This document shows positions 18,173-26,743 of a DNA stretch of 64,000 nt, piece after piece. Below the pieces are notes generated by a model. It saw only the letters and a program-made list of their open reading frames with translations. It had not been told where the DNA came from and did no database searches. Numbering within the stretch: position 1 is the first letter of the stretch; the number at the start of each line of letters is the position of its first letter. This DNA is from an uncultured Rubritalea sp. (GTDB lineage: Bacteria > Verrucomicrobiota > Verrucomicrobiia > Verrucomicrobiales > Akkermansiaceae). A program made the position numbers and the translations under genes. The stretch is taken from assembly GCA_937923145.1 (NCBI GenBank), contig CALAJT010000016.1:20489-84488 (forward strand), written 5' to 3'.

Positions 18173-20188
18173 ATGAGTAAAGGCAAAATCCCAATTCTTG
18201 TTCAAAATGATGGCTGGCTAGAAAGTCAGACTGAACAGATCAACGAGCGTATCAAACGCTACGACGAACGACTCAAGCAAATCAACGAACAGCACGACTC
18301 TCTGTATAAATATGCTTCAGGTCATGAGCTCACAGGCATACATTATCATAAAAATATCGACCAATGGATCGTTCGGGAATGGGCACCTGGCGCGAAGGAT
18401 ATTCTCATAGTAGGCGACTTCAACGACTGGCAACCTAATGAGCAAAAGCACAGACTCAGCAAAATCGGACACGGTGTCTGGCAAGTGAGTCTCCCTGGAG
18501 ATACTTTTAAACACGAAGACAAGGTCAAGCTACGCATACACGGAGCAGATGATTCTGTTAGAGACCGTATCCCAGCCTGCATCACCAGGGCTATACAAGA
18601 CCCTGAAACTCATGACTATTCTGGACAGATATGGGAGCCAGAGACTCCATATAAATGGAAGCATGAGTTCGATCCAAAATCCATCGATGCTCCCTACATC
18701 TATGAGGCGCACACTGGAATGGCTGGTGAGGAACCACGCCTGCACACCTACAGAGAATTTGCAGAGAATACCATCCCTCACATCGCCGAGCTCGGATACA
18801 ATATCATTCAGCTGATGGCTGTTCAGGAGCATCCTTACTATGGATCTTTCGGCTACCATGTTTCTAACTTTTTCGCTGCCTGCTCACGCTATGGCACTCC
18901 AGAGGATCTAAAATTCTTGATCGATACTGCACACTCACACGGCATCGCAGTGCTGATCGACATCGTTCACTCCCATGCAGTGAAAAACATTGCAGAAGGG
19001 CTTAATTACTTCGACGGAACTGACCACCAGTATTTCCATGGCGGACCTAGAGGAGATCATCCTCAGTGGGACTCTAAATGTTTCAACTATCAGAAAGCAG
19101 AGGTGCAGCAGTTCCTGCTCTCAAATGTTCGTTACTGGCTAGAGGAATACCGCTTTGATGGCTTCCGCTTCGATGGCATCACATCAATGCTCTACGAGCA
19201 TCACGGCACGATCTCCTTTGACCACTTCGATAAATATTTTAAAGACGGTATCGATAAAGACGCCATTCTCTATCTTCAACTTGCTACTGCTTTAGCAGAA
19301 GAAATAAAGCCTGGCGCACTACTCATCGCAGAAGACATGTCTGGAATGCCAGGACTCTGCCGCCCTATTCATGAAGGTGGAATAGGCTTCCACTACCGAC
19401 TCGCTATGGGCATCCCTGACTTCTGGATCAAGCTGCTAAAAGAAAAGCGTGATGAAGAATGGAATCTTCATGAGATCTGGGGAACCCTTGTTAATAGACG
19501 TCACGGAGAAGCAAATATCGCTTACGCAGAAAGCCATGATCAGGCACTCGTAGGAGATAAAACTTTAGCCTTCTGGCTCATGGATCAGCACATGTATTGG
19601 CACATGGGCAAGGACGATGACCACCAAGCAATCGACCGCGGGATGGCTCTGCACAAGATCATCCGCCTGTTTACTCTTAGTCTCGGGGGTGAAGGCTGGC
19701 TGAACTTTATGGGTAATGAATTCGGTCACCCAGAGTGGCTTGACTTCCCACGTGAGGGCAATAACTGGAGCTACCAATACTGCCGCCGTCAGTGGTCTCT
19801 CATGGAAAACCCTGACCTCAAGTATCAGTATCTCAGCAACTTCGACAGAGATTTAGTAACGGTAGGTAAGGACTCCAAACTGCTCGACGCGGAACAAGCT
19901 CAGCAGATCTGGTGTAATAACGACGACAAGATTATTGCCTTCGAGCGAGGTAATCTCATCTTCGTAATCAACCTTCACCATAGCGAATCACGCGCCGACT
20001 ATCGTATCCCGCTACCAATCGAAAAGCAGGCTACCTACGAAGTCATCTTAGATACAGATCAGCCGATCTACGGTGGACATAATCGTGTCGATAATAGCGT
20101 AAAGCATAAGAGCGAGCCTAGCTATGATCAGCAGTCACTTCATCTCTATATCCCAGCTAGAACAGCTATGGTCTTGAGAAAAGTGTAG
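18173..20188 (+). CDS. glgB: 1,4-alpha-glucan branching enzyme, GH13_8 (eukaryotic-like) type
   Basis: Makes alpha-1,6 branches in glycogen. Of 671 residues, an N-terminal helical part is followed by a CBM48 module (about 53-145; IVREWAPGAKDILIVGDFND), the GH13 barrel (about 190-560) and an all-beta C-domain. Catalytic residues are visible: nucleophile Asp334 in FRFDG, acid/base Glu387 in LIAED and the transition-state aspartate in YAESHDQ. MAVQEHPYYGSFGYHVSNFF is characteristic of branching enzymes, with the shorter architecture of the eukaryotic-type subfamily. No other glycogen gene is adjacent. Divergent from menD. A 12-base gap leads to the next gene. Confidence 0.93.
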   Translation: MSKGKIPILVQNDGWLESQTEQINERIKRYDERLKQINEQHDSLYKYASGHELTGIHYHKNIDQWIVREWAPGAKDILIVGDFNDWQPNEQKHRLSKIGHGVWQVSLPGDTFKHEDKVKLRIHGADDSVRDRIPACITRAIQDPETHDYSGQIWEPETPYKWKHEFDPKSIDAPYIYEAHTGMAGEEPRLHTYREFAENTIPHIAELGYNIIQLMAVQEHPYYGSFGYHVSNFFAACSRYGTPEDLKFLIDTAHSHGIAVLIDIVHSHAVKNIAEGLNYFDGTDHQYFHGGPRGDHPQWDSKCFNYQKAEVQQFLLSNVRYWLEEYRFDGFRFDGITSMLYEHHGTISFDHFDKYFKDGIDKDAILYLQLATALAEEIKPGALLIAEDMSGMPGLCRPIHEGGIGFHYRLAMGIPDFWIKLLKEKRDEEWNLHEIWGTLVNRRHGEANIAYAESHDQALVGDKTLAFWLMDQHMYWHMGKDDDHQAIDRGMALHKIIRLFTLSLGGEGWLNFMGNEFGHPEWLDFPREGNNWSYQYCRRQWSLMENPDLKYQYLSNFDRDLVTVGKDSKLLDAEQAQQIWCNNDDKIIAFERGNLIFVINLHHSESRADYRIPLPIEKQATYEVILDTDQPIYGGHNRVDNSVKHKSEPSYDQQSLHLYIPARTAMVLRKV

Positions 20189-20200
20189 AAGAAATCAACC

Positions 20201-21145
20201 ATGCTAAAATATTTACCATTAGTCTGCATCATGACCCTGTTAACAGGTCATGCGCAGCAGGTAAAATCATGGCCTACGGCTTTGAAAGGCCGTGGAATGG
20301 CTAGAGTAATACTGCCTAAAAATGAGCTTCCCCCGTTTCTCTATCTGAGTAAGAACTTTAAGTTCATCTCTAGCAGAAAGCTAGATCCTACGAAAATAGC
20401 TACCTTTGCCGCCACTGCCGAATCTGTGCCAGCGGCTCTAGGGAGAATACCTCTGAAGCTCAGGCGACTTCCTGAATTGTTAGAGGGAGAAGAAAGGCAT
20501 CCTATCTACATCACCTCAACTGTTGATGAATTTATCCAGATGGGTGGATCCGAGCATTCTGCTGGATATTATTCAGGGAGGCAGAAAGCGGTGATTCTGC
20601 GTGCAGATAAATTCCTAGATGTGAAGCGACCTGACTACCGTCTACTGACCCACGAACTAGTGCATCTGACAATGCACGGTATCAATGGCAAGGCGAACGC
20701 GTGGTTTACCGAGGGTAATGCCGAGTATTTCGCCTGTGCATTCTATGGCACGAGTTCGTATAAATTCACCTCCATGACTCAGAGTATCAAGGATAGAACT
20801 AAGAGATTAATCCAACGAGATAAGCCTATCAGACTCTATCCATTAAAGGACTTTGTCACACGCGATGTGCAACGATGGATAATCATCAATAAGAATTTAG
20901 ATCCGAGTGATCGTTATAGTCAATACATGACCGCTCTGCTGTTAGTTCACTACTTTTATCATATTGATCCCAAGGGTAGAGAAAAGATAGCGAAGTATCT
21001 GGAACTCATGGAAGAAGGAAAAAAGAGTATTGCTGACCAGACACATTTGTTTCCTGAAGGTGAGTTTATAAAAATTCAGAACTCCATAGTCAGCTACTGG
21101 AAGCCTCGTGGTTACCAGATATTTTTCTCAGATCCTACTCAGTAA
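20201..21145 (+). CDS. Exported protein with HExxH gluzincin-like metallopeptidase motif
   Basis: 314 residues with a signal peptide (MLKYLPLVCIMTLLTGHAQQ). The core motif THELVHLTMHG followed by AWFTEGNAEYFA gives the two zinc histidines and the downstream glutamate of an MA-clan peptidase, as in DUF1570-type proteins. The region before it (HPIYITSTVDEFIQMGG..AGYYSGRQKAVILRA) is also like that group. It starts 12 bases after glgB. Substrate unknown; a periplasmic or secreted peptidase is the best guess. Confidence 0.72.
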   Translation: MLKYLPLVCIMTLLTGHAQQVKSWPTALKGRGMARVILPKNELPPFLYLSKNFKFISSRKLDPTKIATFAATAESVPAALGRIPLKLRRLPELLEGEERHPIYITSTVDEFIQMGGSEHSAGYYSGRQKAVILRADKFLDVKRPDYRLLTHELVHLTMHGINGKANAWFTEGNAEYFACAFYGTSSYKFTSMTQSIKDRTKRLIQRDKPIRLYPLKDFVTRDVQRWIIINKNLDPSDRYSQYMTALLLVHYFYHIDPKGREKIAKYLELMEEGKKSIADQTHLFPEGEFIKIQNSIVSYWKPRGYQIFFSDPTQ

Positions 21146-21184
21146 AGGGTTGAGTTTTATCGGCTCAGTGCTTGAATAAAGATA

Positions 21185-22297
21185 ATGATAGATTTCCCCA
21201 TCTGGTCTCATCCATTCTACGCCATTGCTGCCTTCTTATTTGGTATCTGTGTGGGCTCCTTTTTGAACGTGGTAATCTATCGCGTGCCACGTGGGCTGAG
21301 CGTTAATAAGCCAAAGAGATCATATTGCCCTACCTGTAAAAAGGAGATACCCATAAGCCGAAACATACCTCTCGTAACATGGCTCATCCAGCGCGGTAAA
21401 TGCGCAGAATGTGATGCTCCCATAGCGTCTAGATATTTCTGGGTGGAACTGATGAATGGTGTTCTCTGGGTTGCTTGCTGGTATTACTTTTCTAATCCGA
21501 TGGAAGCTGTATTTTACATGATTCTAGCTACCCTAGCACTGATCATCATCGCAATAGATATTGAGTTAATGTTGATCCCTAGGACGTTCACCCTTCTATG
21601 GCTTGTCGTGGCATTAGCAGGTGGAGCTCTGATGCCCTATCGTTTTGGAGTTGATAGTGTATTAACGTGGCAAGAAGGTTTACTCTACTCGGCATTCGGT
21701 GCGGCAATTGGCTGGGCGGCACTTTGGTTGATTGTATTATTAGGTAAGGCCATGTTCGGAAAAATGGAATTCAAGTTCGAAGATCCAGTCGAATGGTATC
21801 TCCGTGAACCGCAAAGTGATGGTGAAGAAATCAGCTTCGTGATCGATGGTGAGCAAATCTCATGGTCAGATATTTTCTTCCGTAAATCAGATAAACTTGT
21901 GATCGATGGGCTCACAGAAGTGAAGATGGATGGAATCCTCCGCACTGCTACTAAAGTAGAAATCCACGACCACTACGTCATACTCGATACAGACCGCTAT
22001 GAGATTGAGAATTTACAATCCTTCGCAGGTAAGACAACTTCCGCTACAGTTCCCAGAGAAGCGATGGGGATGGGAGATGTAGATCTGTTGGCAGTGTTAG
22101 GGGCTACCTTCGGACCTCCTTCGCTGTTACTCATAGTACTCTTTGCATGTGCCTTCGCTCTGGTGATGGCATTACTAGGCAAGATTGGCTTCAGTAAGAT
22201 GATACCTTTTGGACCATCTCTGATCGCTGGCGGAGTCTTTTGGCTACTCTATGGGAAAGAGGCTTGGGCTTGTTATATGGCGTTCTTTCCCACTTAG
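21185..22297 (+). CDS. pilD: Prepilin peptidase (type IV leader peptidase) with an inserted domain
   Basis: Cleaves and methylates type IV pilin-like precursors at the inner membrane. The N-terminal GSFLNVVIYRVPRG block is the A24 N-domain, followed by two CxxC pairs (C48/C51, C73/C76). The aspartates are Asp125 (IAIDIELMLIPR) and Asp298 in the GMGDVDLL motif. Multiple membrane helices surround these. At 370 residues it is about 100 longer than usual because a soluble, acidic segment (about 195-290, EFKFEDPVEWYLREPQ and onward) is inserted between membrane helices just before the GxGD motif. No pilin genes are adjacent. Confidence 0.92.
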   Translation: MIDFPIWSHPFYAIAAFLFGICVGSFLNVVIYRVPRGLSVNKPKRSYCPTCKKEIPISRNIPLVTWLIQRGKCAECDAPIASRYFWVELMNGVLWVACWYYFSNPMEAVFYMILATLALIIIAIDIELMLIPRTFTLLWLVVALAGGALMPYRFGVDSVLTWQEGLLYSAFGAAIGWAALWLIVLLGKAMFGKMEFKFEDPVEWYLREPQSDGEEISFVIDGEQISWSDIFFRKSDKLVIDGLTEVKMDGILRTATKVEIHDHYVILDTDRYEIENLQSFAGKTTSATVPREAMGMGDVDLLAVLGATFGPPSLLLIVLFACAFALVMALLGKIGFSKMIPFGPSLIAGGVFWLLYGKEAWACYMAFFPT

Positions 22298-22356
22298 GAT
22301 AGACGAATTATGAATTTAATCATATACAATGACATCAATGATGCTACATTTGATTC

Positions 22357-22611
22357 ATGAGGACGACAATCACAATTGACGATGATCTTTTTGATAAGGC
22401 AGCCGGAGCGGTAGGAGATAAGAATGTTTCTAGTATTGTGACTAAGGCACTAGAGCTCTTAGTGGCTGCAGACAGTAAGAAGAGAATTCTCAGATTATCA
22501 GGCGCTATGCCAGATTTCGCAGTGCCTAATAGAGGCGCTAAAAATATAGATTATCGGGATCATTTAGATTCTGGTGACACGCCTATGGTTGCTGAAGATT
22601 CACCAGAGTAA
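22357..22611 (+). CDS. vapB: VapB-type antitoxin
   Basis: 84-residue ribbon-helix-helix type antitoxin: MRTTITIDDDLFDKA is the typical start of VapB antitoxins paired with PIN toxins, and SSIVTKALELLVA is the second helix. The C-terminal half (LSGAMPDFAVPNRGAKN) would wrap the toxin. It precedes the PIN toxin gene by 12 bases. Autoregulation of the pair by the complex is usual for the family; the upstream region has short ATCA/TGAT repeats that could be the operator, unproven. Confidence 0.85.
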   Translation: MRTTITIDDDLFDKAAGAVGDKNVSSIVTKALELLVAADSKKRILRLSGAMPDFAVPNRGAKNIDYRDHLDSGDTPMVAEDSPE

Positions 22612-22623
22612 GTTAATTTCATT

Positions 22624-22998
22624 ATGGATGCTGTTCTGGCTGATACTAATATCTGGTGTAAATATTTTCGCTATGGAAATCCCCTGCTATCTCAGTTGAT
22701 AGAGAATGATTTTTTGGCAGTTCATCCGATTGTGATTGGTGAATTAGCAGTTGGGAATCTGAAGGCTCGAGATCAGACGATTTATGATTTACAAGCATTT
22801 CCAATGGTAAAGGTAGCTAGTAACGAGGAAACTCATTTTCTACTCAGTAAGCATGAACTCTGGGGTAAAGGGATTCAATGGAACGATCTTCTTATCTTGG
22901 CTTCAGTCATTGCCTCGCCTGGAAAATTACTTTGGACTCAGGATCGGAGGTTGGCTGAGATTGCGAAGAGTTTTTCAGTTAGCTATGATCCTGTTTAG
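22624..22998 (+). CDS. vapC: VapC-type PIN domain ribonuclease toxin
   Basis: 124-residue PIN-domain toxin. The four acidic metal ligands are recognisable: Asp7 (LADTNIW), Glu40 (HPIVIGELAVGNL), Asp88 (QWNDLLILAS) and Asp107 (LLWTQDRRL). VapC toxins cut tRNA or rRNA and are neutralised by the cognate VapB encoded just upstream. The ORF is intact with all catalytic residues, so the toxin is probably functional. Confidence 0.9.
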   Translation: MDAVLADTNIWCKYFRYGNPLLSQLIENDFLAVHPIVIGELAVGNLKARDQTIYDLQAFPMVKVASNEETHFLLSKHELWGKGIQWNDLLILASVIASPGKLLWTQDRRLAEIAKSFSVSYDPV

Positions 22999-23065
22999 AT
23001 TCTTACACGAGAATTTCACCAATATTGCCAAATACAGATTCACCTGATAACTACAGTCTTAGTAT

Positions 23066-24529
23066 ATGAAGCTTCTTTTTTACCTGCTCTTCTCGGTTTT
23101 AATCAGCCCTCTAATCTCAGCACACACGTTTGAGATTACTTATGCTGTGCCTAATGAGAAGCCAGTCTATAAGACTCGTGTTTATATAGCAATGAGTGAG
23201 GGCTTTCGCTCACCTCGATCACGAATAGGTGACTGGTCTAACTTGCCGATTCTCTATGCCGTAGATGATACGGATCTCGACGGTAAAGTGACTATCAATG
23301 CGAAGACTTTAGGCACTACGCCGATGACTGATTTAGAGGGCATATTAAAGGTGCAAGCTATCGTGAGGATAGCTCCTGACTGGATGTTACCAGGCGATGG
23401 TGAAGGTGATTTATATAGTGATGCTCAGAAAGTGGAATTCGTGAAGGGTGAAGACGTAGAGTTAAAATTTGATGCTAATATAGTAGTTAACGCTCCTGTT
23501 TTTCGTAATGAGGGACCTGTGCAGGACCATTATTTTCGGAGTGATAAGCTGAGTGAATTTCATAAGAGAGATTACAATATGCGCTATTCTGTAATCTTGC
23601 CTGAGGGCTGGGATAAAAGTAAAAAATACCCAGTGATCATCTATGTTACTGGCTTCAGTGCGGTGCATCAAAAATCTACTAGGCGGATACAGCGTCAATT
23701 TGGAAAAAAGGGTAAACAGGCTATCATCGTAATAGCAGATGCCAATTGTCGCTGGGGACATTCTGTTTTCGCTAACTCCTCAGTGAATGGCCCGTGGGGC
23801 GATGCTCTGACTTACGAGCTACTTCCGCACATTGATAAAACTTACGGGGGGGCAGGTGCCGAGCATCGATATATCACGGGAGTTTCCTCTGGCGGATGGA
23901 GCGCTGCGTGGGCGATAGTAGCCTACCCCGAAGCCTATGCTGAGGCTTGGCCAGTCTCTCCTGACCCAGTAGATTTCGAGGCGTTTCAGGAGTTAAATTT
24001 AATAGATACTGAAGAGGATAATTTATTTATAACCACACAGCAGGAAGAGAAAGTAGCACGGTATATCAGCCTTCCATCGATGGGCTGGACATTTGAAAAT
24101 ATGGCGAACTTTGAAAATGTACTGGGTTACGGTGGTCAGTTGCTTTCCTTCGCAGCAGTATTTTCGCCTAAAATGAATGCTGATGGTAACCCTGATGCTT
24201 GGTATGATGTTTCGACTGGAAAAATAGACATGAAGGTGACTGATGCATGGAAACCCTATGATATCGCACAGAAGCTAGAAGAAAACTGGTCTAAGCTAGA
24301 GCCTAAGCTAAAGGGTAAGATACATTTTGCAGTTCATGAAACTGACATATTTCACCTAGACCACTCCATGCGCCTGTTAGAGAAAAAATGTCAGAAGCTC
24401 GGATCTGACGCTACTTTTACCTACTTCAAGGGCATAGGTCATCATATGACCCATAATCATGCGGAGAAGATAATGGATTCTATATTGAAGCGCTGGAATG
24501 AAAGAATAGAGGAAAACTCTGCAAATTAA
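23066..24529 (+). CDS. Exported esterase/alpha-beta hydrolase
   Basis: 487 residues. Signal peptide MKLLFYLLFSVLISPLISA, then a beta-rich N-terminal domain (about 20-165), then an alpha/beta-hydrolase of the putative-esterase (esterase D-like) type: YNMRYSVILPEGWDKSKKYP starts the fold, GVSSGGWSAAW carries the nucleophile serine, and a late histidine lies in GIGHHMTHNHA. The GxSxGG elbow and the YITGVSSGG context fit secreted carbohydrate- or lipid-ester hydrolases. Substrate unknown. It is followed after 5 bases by acpH. Confidence 0.8.
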   Translation: MKLLFYLLFSVLISPLISAHTFEITYAVPNEKPVYKTRVYIAMSEGFRSPRSRIGDWSNLPILYAVDDTDLDGKVTINAKTLGTTPMTDLEGILKVQAIVRIAPDWMLPGDGEGDLYSDAQKVEFVKGEDVELKFDANIVVNAPVFRNEGPVQDHYFRSDKLSEFHKRDYNMRYSVILPEGWDKSKKYPVIIYVTGFSAVHQKSTRRIQRQFGKKGKQAIIVIADANCRWGHSVFANSSVNGPWGDALTYELLPHIDKTYGGAGAEHRYITGVSSGGWSAAWAIVAYPEAYAEAWPVSPDPVDFEAFQELNLIDTEEDNLFITTQQEEKVARYISLPSMGWTFENMANFENVLGYGGQLLSFAAVFSPKMNADGNPDAWYDVSTGKIDMKVTDAWKPYDIAQKLEENWSKLEPKLKGKIHFAVHETDIFHLDHSMRLLEKKCQKLGSDATFTYFKGIGHHMTHNHAEKIMDSILKRWNERIEENSAN

Positions 24530-24534
24530 TATCT

Positions 24535-25122
24535 ATGAACTATCTATCCCACCTAGCACTCGCTCCGAATACAGATGCTGCTCGTATCGGAAATCTACTC
24601 GGAGATTTCGTCAAGGGCACAGAGATTTCGCTCAGACAGCTATACCCTGAGGAGCTTGTAGATGGTATCATGCTGCATCGGGCTATTGATAAGTTTACCG
24701 ATAAGCAGCCTGCCTTTATTGCGTCTAGGAAACTGCTAGCCCCTGAGCGACGTCGTTATGCAGGGGTCGTAGTAGATCTGATCTATGATCATTTTCTCTC
24801 GGTGCACTGGGATGATCTCTATGATCAGCCACTCGATAATTTTATTGAAGAAATATATACCACTATCGATGAGAAAAAAGAATGGCAGTTAGGCACATTA
24901 AAAGAAGCCTTTCCCTACATGAAGTCGCAGAACTGGCTAGGCTGCTATGGGACGCTAGAGGGTATGAACATGACATTTCGTCGAGTCTCTAGCAGGAGTA
25001 GATTCACCACTCTAATTGCAGACACGCATCTCGACCTCGAAAAACATTACAATGAATTTGAAGTTCACTTTCATGAGATATATCATGATCTACGTAAATT
25101 TGTGGCAGAGCACAGTCCTTAG
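24535..25122 (+). CDS. acpH: Acyl carrier protein phosphodiesterase-like protein (AcpH/DUF479)
   Basis: 195 residues matching the AcpH family from the first residue: MNYLSHLALA, GNLLGDFVKG, GIMLHRAIDKFTD and YAGVVVDLIYDHFLSVHW. AcpH, an HD-type metal-dependent hydrolase, removes the 4'-phosphopantetheine group from acyl carrier protein. It lies 5 bases after the esterase gene on the same strand, probably co-transcribed. Confidence 0.88.
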   Translation: MNYLSHLALAPNTDAARIGNLLGDFVKGTEISLRQLYPEELVDGIMLHRAIDKFTDKQPAFIASRKLLAPERRRYAGVVVDLIYDHFLSVHWDDLYDQPLDNFIEEIYTTIDEKKEWQLGTLKEAFPYMKSQNWLGCYGTLEGMNMTFRRVSSRSRFTTLIADTHLDLEKHYNEFEVHFHEIYHDLRKFVAEHSP

Positions 25123-25131
25123 TGACAGGAG

Positions 25132-25461
25132 TTACTCCTCACCCAGTCCTCTCAAATACTCGTAACTGTAAATACCCGTCCCATGTCCATCTGCCCATTT
25201 GAGTGCTATGGCATAGCCCCCTATATTTTCTATATTTATAAGGTTAAAACTATTCTCTTTATAGAAAACTGGGGGTCTGACCACTAGTCCTGTCACATCT
25301 GGCTCACCTTGGCATGTGGCGCATGGGCAGGCTTTCCGGACTGTTTCTAGCTTGAGATAATTTTCCACTCCGTCCTCCCAGGAGATCGCTAGTTCATCCG
25401 TAAAAGTGGCAATGCTTGAGATACTGAGTTTCTGGTTGCTCATGGCTCGGGTATAGATCAC
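25132..25461 (-). CDS. DUF971 domain protein
   Basis: 109-residue small protein of the DUF971 type (the N-terminal domain of gamma-butyrobetaine hydroxylases, also found alone). Signatures: ISWEDGVENYLKLETVRKACPCATCQGE and the C-terminal YAIALKWADGHGTGIYSYEYLR. The two cysteines of CPCATC may help bind a metal. The track start is a GTG; the ATG at 25443 (MSNQKLSISS) gives a more usual 103-residue length. Role unknown; stand-alone copies are often near iron-sulfur functions, but nothing here confirms that. Confidence 0.87.
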   Translation of the reverse strand: MIYTRAMSNQKLSISSIATFTDELAISWEDGVENYLKLETVRKACPCATCQGEPDVTGLVVRPPVFYKENSFNLINIENIGGYAIALKWADGHGTGIYSYEYLRGLGEE

Positions 25462-25567
25462 TTTGATAGATTTTCAATCCTTCAGATCACCATAGATTCC
25501 TATAACTCTAGACCGTAATGTATAAAAATTTGCATTTTATCACTTTTGTATGAATATTCTTTGTGTA

Positions 25568-25582
25568 ACATAAGTCTTATGT
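25568..25582. promoter_or_regulatory. Operator-like perfect palindrome upstream of the glycine-zipper lipoprotein
   Basis: ACATAAG-T-CTTATGT is a 7-bp perfect inverted repeat around one base, 110 bases upstream of the lipoprotein start. A possible promoter (TTGCCA at 25639 and TACGCT at 25661, 16 bases apart) lies between. The palindrome could bind a dimeric regulator; this is inference. Confidence 0.3.
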
Positions 25583-25690
25583 GGGATGAGACGATAATTT
25601 ACCGCTTAATGGCAAAAGAAATGTTAGAAAACAAACACTTGCCAAACCTCTCAAAAAGAATACGCTAAGCATTATTAACTATTAACCAAA

Positions 25691-25954
25691 ATGAACAATA
25701 TGAAAAGAACAATACTATCAATCACAGCAGCTGTTTCAGCGCTTACATTCTCTAACTGTGCAAATCCTTACGGACCTGGAGCAAACAATGCACAGCGTAA
25801 TACTGCTACAGGAGCAATCGGCGGAGCTCTCCTCGGCGGAGTCATCGGTCACCAGTCAGGCAGAGGTCTAGAAGGTGCAGCAATAGGTGCAGCAGTTGGC
25901 GGCGTAGGTGGAAACCAAGTAGGCAAGAGACAAGACGCTCAAAGAGGATACTAG
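25691..25954 (+). CDS. Glycine-zipper outer-membrane-type lipoprotein
   Basis: 87 residues. A signal sequence ends in a lipobox-like LTFSNC (Cys about residue 24), then a glycine-zipper region: GAIGGALLGGVIGHQSGRGLEGAAIGAAVGGVGGNQVGKRQ. This is the pattern of OsmB/SlyB/Rick_17kDa-type small lipoproteins that insert into or near the outer membrane. No ribosome site is visible. Monocistronic: terminator follows at 26032. Confidence 0.8.
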   Translation: MNNMKRTILSITAAVSALTFSNCANPYGPGANNAQRNTATGAIGGALLGGVIGHQSGRGLEGAAIGAAVGGVGGNQVGKRQDAQRGY

Positions 25955-26031
25955 GACAGCCTCACATATATTGCGGATAGTTGACACGAAACAGCTTTCA
26001 CATTCAATCACTTTACATTTGTAAAAATGTC

Positions 26032-26067
26032 AGAGACTCTGTGATCTTCACAGAGTCTCTTTTTTTC
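26032..26067 (+). terminator. Intrinsic terminator after the glycine-zipper lipoprotein
   Basis: AGAGACTCTGTG / TCACAGAGTCTCT stem with a 4-base loop and TTTTTTT tail, about 78 bases past the stop codon. Confidence 0.88.
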
Positions 26068-26089
26068 AATTTTAGTTCTTAACTTATCT

Positions 26090-26737
26090 ATGCACATCAT
26101 TTTCGATCTCGACGGCACCCTTATCAACTCGCTCCCTGGAATAGCAAACTCGCTCAATACAGGTCTAACAGAGCATGGGCATCCGACACACTCTATAGAG
26201 GTAATCAGAGAATTTATAGGTGATGGTTCTTGGATGCTTTGCCGCAGAGCTATTCCAGATGCTGAGGAAGACATCGTTGATGAACTCAACACCAGCTTTG
26301 TAAAAAACTACTCTAATCTCTGGCTCGAAGGGACTACGCTCTATGACGACATACTAGATCTCCTAACTACTATTCCTGAAAAACATCACCTCAGTATCCT
26401 TTCTAACAAGCCTCATGCTTTTACGACTGAAATAGCCAGTAAGATTTTTCCAGAAAATACATTTCATATCGTTCTGGGTCAGCGAGAAGGTATTGCTAAG
26501 AAACCTGATCCTAAGGGCATCCATGAAATTATTGAGAACTCAGGACATAGTGACAGACGTGCTATACTTATAGGAGATTCCACTGTCGATATCCAGACTT
26601 CTAAAAACGCTGAGGTAGGCTCTATAGCTGTGACATGGGGGTTTGAAGATGCTGATGATCTTCTGTCTCTCTCCCCTGATCATATCGTAAATTCAGTTTC
26701 AGAACTACAGGATTTGCTTCTGAAAATATCACTCTAA
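26090..26737 (+). CDS. HAD-superfamily hydrolase, phosphoglycolate phosphatase-like
   Basis: 215 residues. Motif I FDLDGTLINS (Asp6 and Asp8), motif II in LSILSNKP, motif III lysine in GIAKKPDPKG and motif IV LIGDSTVDIQT define a HAD phosphatase with an alpha-helical cap in the Gph/PGP subgroup. Typical substrates are 2-phosphoglycolate or small sugar phosphates; exact specificity is open. It precedes the peptide transporter gene by 6 bases, forming a likely three-gene unit with it and the MBL-fold gene. Confidence 0.85.
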   Translation: MHIIFDLDGTLINSLPGIANSLNTGLTEHGHPTHSIEVIREFIGDGSWMLCRRAIPDAEEDIVDELNTSFVKNYSNLWLEGTTLYDDILDLLTTIPEKHHLSILSNKPHAFTTEIASKIFPENTFHIVLGQREGIAKKPDPKGIHEIIENSGHSDRRAILIGDSTVDIQTSKNAEVGSIAVTWGFEDADDLLSLSPDHIVNSVSELQDLLLKISL

Positions 26738-26743
26738 ATTTAC

